A stretch of DNA of 64,000 nt from JBGQOG01 sp052113705 (GTDB lineage Bacteria > Pseudomonadota > Alphaproteobacteria > Rhodobacterales > Rhodobacteraceae), in contig NZ_JBGQOG010000006.1 of assembly GCF_052113705.1 (NCBI RefSeq), forward strand, positions 124,001 to 188,000, in the 5' to 3' direction. Position 1 is the first letter of the stretch, and every line of letters begins with the position of its first letter. Both the position numbers and the translations under genes were made by a program. Of this stretch, positions 61,412 to 64,000 are shown piece after piece. The notes below the pieces were generated by a model, which was given only the letters and a program-made list of their open reading frames with translations, did not search any database and was not told where the DNA came from.

Positions 61412-61468
61412 CCCCGGGGGCTGTCTGCCCCCGGACCCCCGAGGATATTTTTCCCGAAGCAAGCCCCT
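61412..61468 (+). repeat. Dispersed intergenic element, copy 5
   Basis: CCCCCGGGGGCTGTCTGCCCCCGG palindromic part, then CCCCCGAGGATATTTTT (box from 61441) and CCCGAAGCAAGCCCC. It lies between the convergent creA and aminotransferase genes and may double as their terminator. Confidence 0.7.
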
Positions 61469-61485
61469 GCGCGGAAACAGAGAAA

Positions 61486-62670
61486 TCAGGCGCGGGACAC
61501 TTCGTCGGTGATGATGCGGGCGATCTGCGCGGCATCTTCCGTGCTGAAGGTCAGCGGCAGCCGCATGTCGAGGAGCGTGGAGAGGATGCGGTCGGTTTCG
61601 GGCATCGCCTGCGCCGGGGCATAGTGCCAGCTGTGATGGGTGGAGGTGAAGGCGACGGGCTCGGGCGCGCCGAACCATTTCAGCTCAACCCCGCGGGCGG
61701 CGCAGGCGGCGACGAAGGATTGGATACGGGCGGGTGGCCAGCCCGGCAGGCGGAACTGGATCGAAGATCCGACATAGGCCTCGGCCTGCGGGCGGTGCGG
61801 CAGCTGGATCCCGGGGGTTTCGGCGAGGCCCCGCTCTGCGGTCTGGTACAGCGCGTTCCAGCGGGCAATCTGGCGCGGCAGATCGGCCAGTTGCGGCCGC
61901 AGGATCGCCGCGCGCAGATTGTCCATCCGGCCCGAGATGTTCGGCGTGGTCCAGCGGGCGGCCTCAAAGGCTTCGGCCGACGGCGCGGCGCGGTGGCGCG
62001 GGTAGAGCATATAGGAACCGGACAGAAGGATCGCGCGGGCCATCAGATCGGCGTCATCCGAGACCAGAAAACCGCCCTCGCCTGAATTCATGTGTTTGTA
62101 GGTCTGGGTGGAATAGCAGCCGATCACCCCATGGCGGCCCGAGGCGGTCCCCGCCCAGGAGGCCCCCATCGTATGCGCGCAATCCTCGATCACCCGCACC
62201 CCAGCCGCGTCGCAGATCGCCATCAGCGCTTCCATATCCGCCAGATGGCCGCGCATATGGCTGAGCATCAGCACCCGCGCGCCTGTGGTATCGATCTTTG
62301 CGGCGAGGTCCTTGAGATCAATCGTCAGATCCTCGGTCACCTCGACATAGGCGGGCACCAGACCCACACTGGCAATCGCCCCCGGGACCGGGGCCAGAGT
62401 GAAAGCATTGGTCAGCACCACCGAGCCCGGCGCAAGGTCGAGCGTGCGGAGCGCGCAGGCGAGAGCATAGCCGCCCGAGGCCACGGCGAGGCAATAGCGC
62501 GCCCCGGTGAAGGCGGCGAATTCCTCCTCAAGGAGCGCGGTTTCGGCGATCTCGCCCGGCGCCACATTGTAGCGGTGCAGCCGCCCGTGGCCGAGCACCG
62601 CCAGTGCCGCATCAAGCGCCGCCCGCGGCAGGGGTTCCTGCTGGGTGAAATTGCCGGTGAAGATTTCCAT
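61486..62670 (-). CDS. DegT/DnrJ/EryC1/StrS-family PLP aminotransferase
   Basis: A 394-residue sugar-aminotransferase-type protein. It has the cofactor phosphate site LAVASGGYALACAL, EDCAHTMGASWAG and the internal aldimine Lys in STQTYKHMNSGEGGF (about 212). Usual substrates are nucleotide-linked keto-sugars; no sugar-nucleotide genes are adjacent, so the substrate is open. Its start overlaps the gph stop by 1 nt, so the two are co-translated. Confidence 0.88.
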   Translation of the reverse strand: MEIFTGNFTQQEPLPRAALDAALAVLGHGRLHRYNVAPGEIAETALLEEEFAAFTGARYCLAVASGGYALACALRTLDLAPGSVVLTNAFTLAPVPGAIASVGLVPAYVEVTEDLTIDLKDLAAKIDTTGARVLMLSHMRGHLADMEALMAICDAAGVRVIEDCAHTMGASWAGTASGRHGVIGCYSTQTYKHMNSGEGGFLVSDDADLMARAILLSGSYMLYPRHRAAPSAEAFEAARWTTPNISGRMDNLRAAILRPQLADLPRQIARWNALYQTAERGLAETPGIQLPHRPQAEAYVGSSIQFRLPGWPPARIQSFVAACAARGVELKWFGAPEPVAFTSTHHSWHYAPAQAMPETDRILSTLLDMRLPLTFSTEDAAQIARIITDEVSRA

Positions 62671-63335
62671 CAGGCGGCCCCCAGCAGTTTTTCGGCGAGA
62701 TCCGGCAGATCGTCGTAATGCGCGAGCAATGCATCCGGGGCGAGGCGCGCCACCCCTTCCCCCTCGGGGCCAAAGCTGACCAGCACCACCGGCACGCCCA
62801 CGGCGCGCGCGGTATCACGGTCGGTCACCGTATCGCCGATCAGGATCGAGCGATGCGCCGCGCCGCCTGCCCCGGTCACCGCCGCGAGGTAGGGCGCGGG
62901 GTCGGGTTTGCGGGTGGACAGCGTATCGGCGCCGATCAGCGCCGCGAAATGGTCGCGGATGCCGAGGCGGCGGGTAAGTTCCTCGGCGAGAGCCGCCGGT
63001 TTGTTGGTGCAGATCGCCACCGCAAAGCCGCGCGCCTTCAGCGCCGCCACCGCCGCCATCGCGCCGGGATAGAGCCGGGTGTGGGTGTCGATATGCTCGG
63101 CGTAATGCGCGAGCAGTTCGGGATAATCCGCCTCAACTTCGGTTTCCGTGTGGCCGGAGCGCGCATATCCCGCCCGCAGCATCGCCCGTCCGCCGTGAAA
63201 GGCCACCAGCGCATCCGCCACCGGGTCCAGAAGATCGCCCAGCCCCCGGGCGCGGAAACAGGCATTCGCCGCCGCGATCAGATCGGCGGAAGTGTCCGCC
63301 AGCGTGCCATCCAGATCGAAAATCACCGTGCGCAT
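62670..63335 (-). CDS. gph: HAD-family phosphatase, phosphoglycolate phosphatase type
   Basis: A 221-residue HAD hydrolase: motif I VIFDLDGTLADTS (about 4-16), motif II AICTNKP and motif III/IV ILIGDTVTDRDTARA. It fits Gph, which clears 2-phosphoglycolate, though substrate range cannot be read. ATG 63335 is preferred to 63341 because the AGGCAGG site is then 6 nt away. Divergent from glmU. Confidence 0.87.
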   Translation of the reverse strand: MRTVIFDLDGTLADTSADLIAAANACFRARGLGDLLDPVADALVAFHGGRAMLRAGYARSGHTETEVEADYPELLAHYAEHIDTHTRLYPGAMAAVAALKARGFAVAICTNKPAALAEELTRRLGIRDHFAALIGADTLSTRKPDPAPYLAAVTGAGGAAHRSILIGDTVTDRDTARAVGVPVVLVSFGPEGEGVARLAPDALLAHYDDLPDLAEKLLGAA

Positions 63336-63460
63336 TGCCATCCTGCCTGTCTCAAGAACCGGTCTCGTTGTAACCTGCGGCAAGAATAGGTGAAGAGCGG
63401 CCCCTTGCGGCTGGTCGCCCCATGCGTAAAACGGGCAAGAGCAGAAGAAAAGGCATCATC

Positions 63461-64000
63461 ATGGCCCTCGCCGTTATCCTCCTTGCCGCCGGACAAGGCA
63501 GCCGCATGAATTCCGACCTTCCCAAGGTCCTGCACCGTCTGGGCGGGGTGCCTTTGTTTGCCCATGCGCTGGCGGCGGGCCGGATGCTGGAGCCTGAGCG
63601 GGTGATCCTCGTCGCGGGCCACGGGGCCGAGGCGGTGCAAAAGGCGCTGAGCGCGATTGACGCCGATGTCGAGGTGGCGCTGCAGGAAGAGCAGCTGGGC
63701 ACCGGGCACGCCGTGGCGCAGGCGCTGCCGCTGCTGGAGGGCTTTGAGGGCCGCGTGATCGTGCATTACGGCGACACGCCCTTCGTGCGCTGGGAAACGC
63801 TGGAGGCTTTGGCCGAAAGCCCCGCCGATGTCACCGTGCTCGGCTTTCACGTCAATGATCCCGAGGCGCGTTATGGCCGGCTGATCGAGGATGAGATGGG
63901 GCTGGAACGCATCGTTGAATTCAAGGATGCGACGGATGAGGAACGCGCGGTAACGCTTTGTAACTCAGGCCTTCTTTGCGCAGATGCCGATCATCTGAAA
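63461..64000 (+). CDS. glmU: GlmU, N-terminal uridylyltransferase part (truncated by window end)
   Basis: Bifunctional GlcN-1-P acetyltransferase / GlcNAc-1-P uridylyltransferase making UDP-GlcNAc. The visible 180 residues hold the nucleotidyltransferase loop ILLAAGQGSRMNSDLPKVLH (about 6-25), QEEQLGTGHAVAQAL, HYGDTPFV and RYGRLIEDE. The left-handed beta-helix acetyltransferase domain lies beyond the window. ATG 63461 follows AAAAGG; an in-frame ATG at 63422 would add 13 residues. Confidence 0.95.
   Translation, partial: MALAVILLAAGQGSRMNSDLPKVLHRLGGVPLFAHALAAGRMLEPERVILVAGHGAEAVQKALSAIDADVEVALQEEQLGTGHAVAQALPLLEGFEGRVIVHYGDTPFVRWETLEALAESPADVTVLGFHVNDPEARYGRLIEDEMGLERIVEFKDATDEERAVTLCNSGLLCADADHLK

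Overview
This 64 kb, GC-rich window looks like chromosomal DNA of a Rhodobacteraceae alphaproteobacterium, most likely Rhodobacter and close to R. capsulatus. The evidence is the nuo operon with extra small genes and a C-terminally extended NuoE, the nnr-glnB-glnA block, the argS-SPOR-nagZ-scpA-scpB block, an RNase J, a Rhodobacter-style FNR box, and codon use rich in G/C. The species is inferred; no 16S or other marker is present. Most of the window is housekeeping. I see no prophage, IS element, CRISPR array or secretion locus.

Layout. 1-2.7 kb: two YceI-family proteins flank asd (aspartate-semialdehyde dehydrogenase). 3.06-4.33 kb: rpsF-rpsR-rplI. 4.5-8.5 kb: GAF/HWE-type histidine kinase, GFA-family protein, trigger factor directly behind tRNA-Leu(TAG), and a Hint-domain protein lacking the usual nucleophile. 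8.76-12.3 kb: nnr, then glnB-glnA. 12.6-19.5 kb: a small protein, a CHASE-PAS hybrid histidine kinase, an ABC-F ATPase, an OlsB-like acyltransferase and msrB. 19.7-26.9 kb: bamE, then yceD(DUF177)-rpmF-plsX-fabH-ihfA-merR-like, tRNA-Pro(GGG) and a long-form dCTP deaminase. 27-28.9 kb: a glycosyltransferase and a metallophosphoesterase. 28.9-34.7 kb (minus): argS-SPOR protein-nagZ-scpA-scpB-small basic protein. 34.8-37.5 kb: an unrecognised protein and a DEAD-box RNA helicase.

37.7-57.15 kb is one long minus-strand operon: nuoA-B-C-D-E, two small membrane proteins, nuoF-G, a lipoprotein, nuoH-I, a carboxymuconolactone-decarboxylase-like protein, nuoJ-K-L-M-N, then birA, coaX and rnj. The genes overlap or nearly abut, so complex I, its accessory proteins and three cofactor/RNA-metabolism genes are probably co-expressed.

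57.2-59.95 kb has no intact gene. It is a decay zone holding a purine nucleoside phosphorylase relic (minus) abutting an arylsulfatase 3' relic (plus). 59.95-64 kb: an OmpW-like porin behind a perfect FNR box, a CreA-family protein, a DegT-type aminotransferase with gph, and the 5' part of glmU.

A dispersed intergenic element recurs five times: a GC palindrome, then a (C)CCCGAGGATATTT-type box, then a purine-rich AAGCAAA/AAGAAGAAAG tail. It is the most notable non-coding structure here. The other points most worth a second look are the decay zone, the nucleophile-less Hint protein, the accessory nuo-operon proteins and the structured nuo leader.
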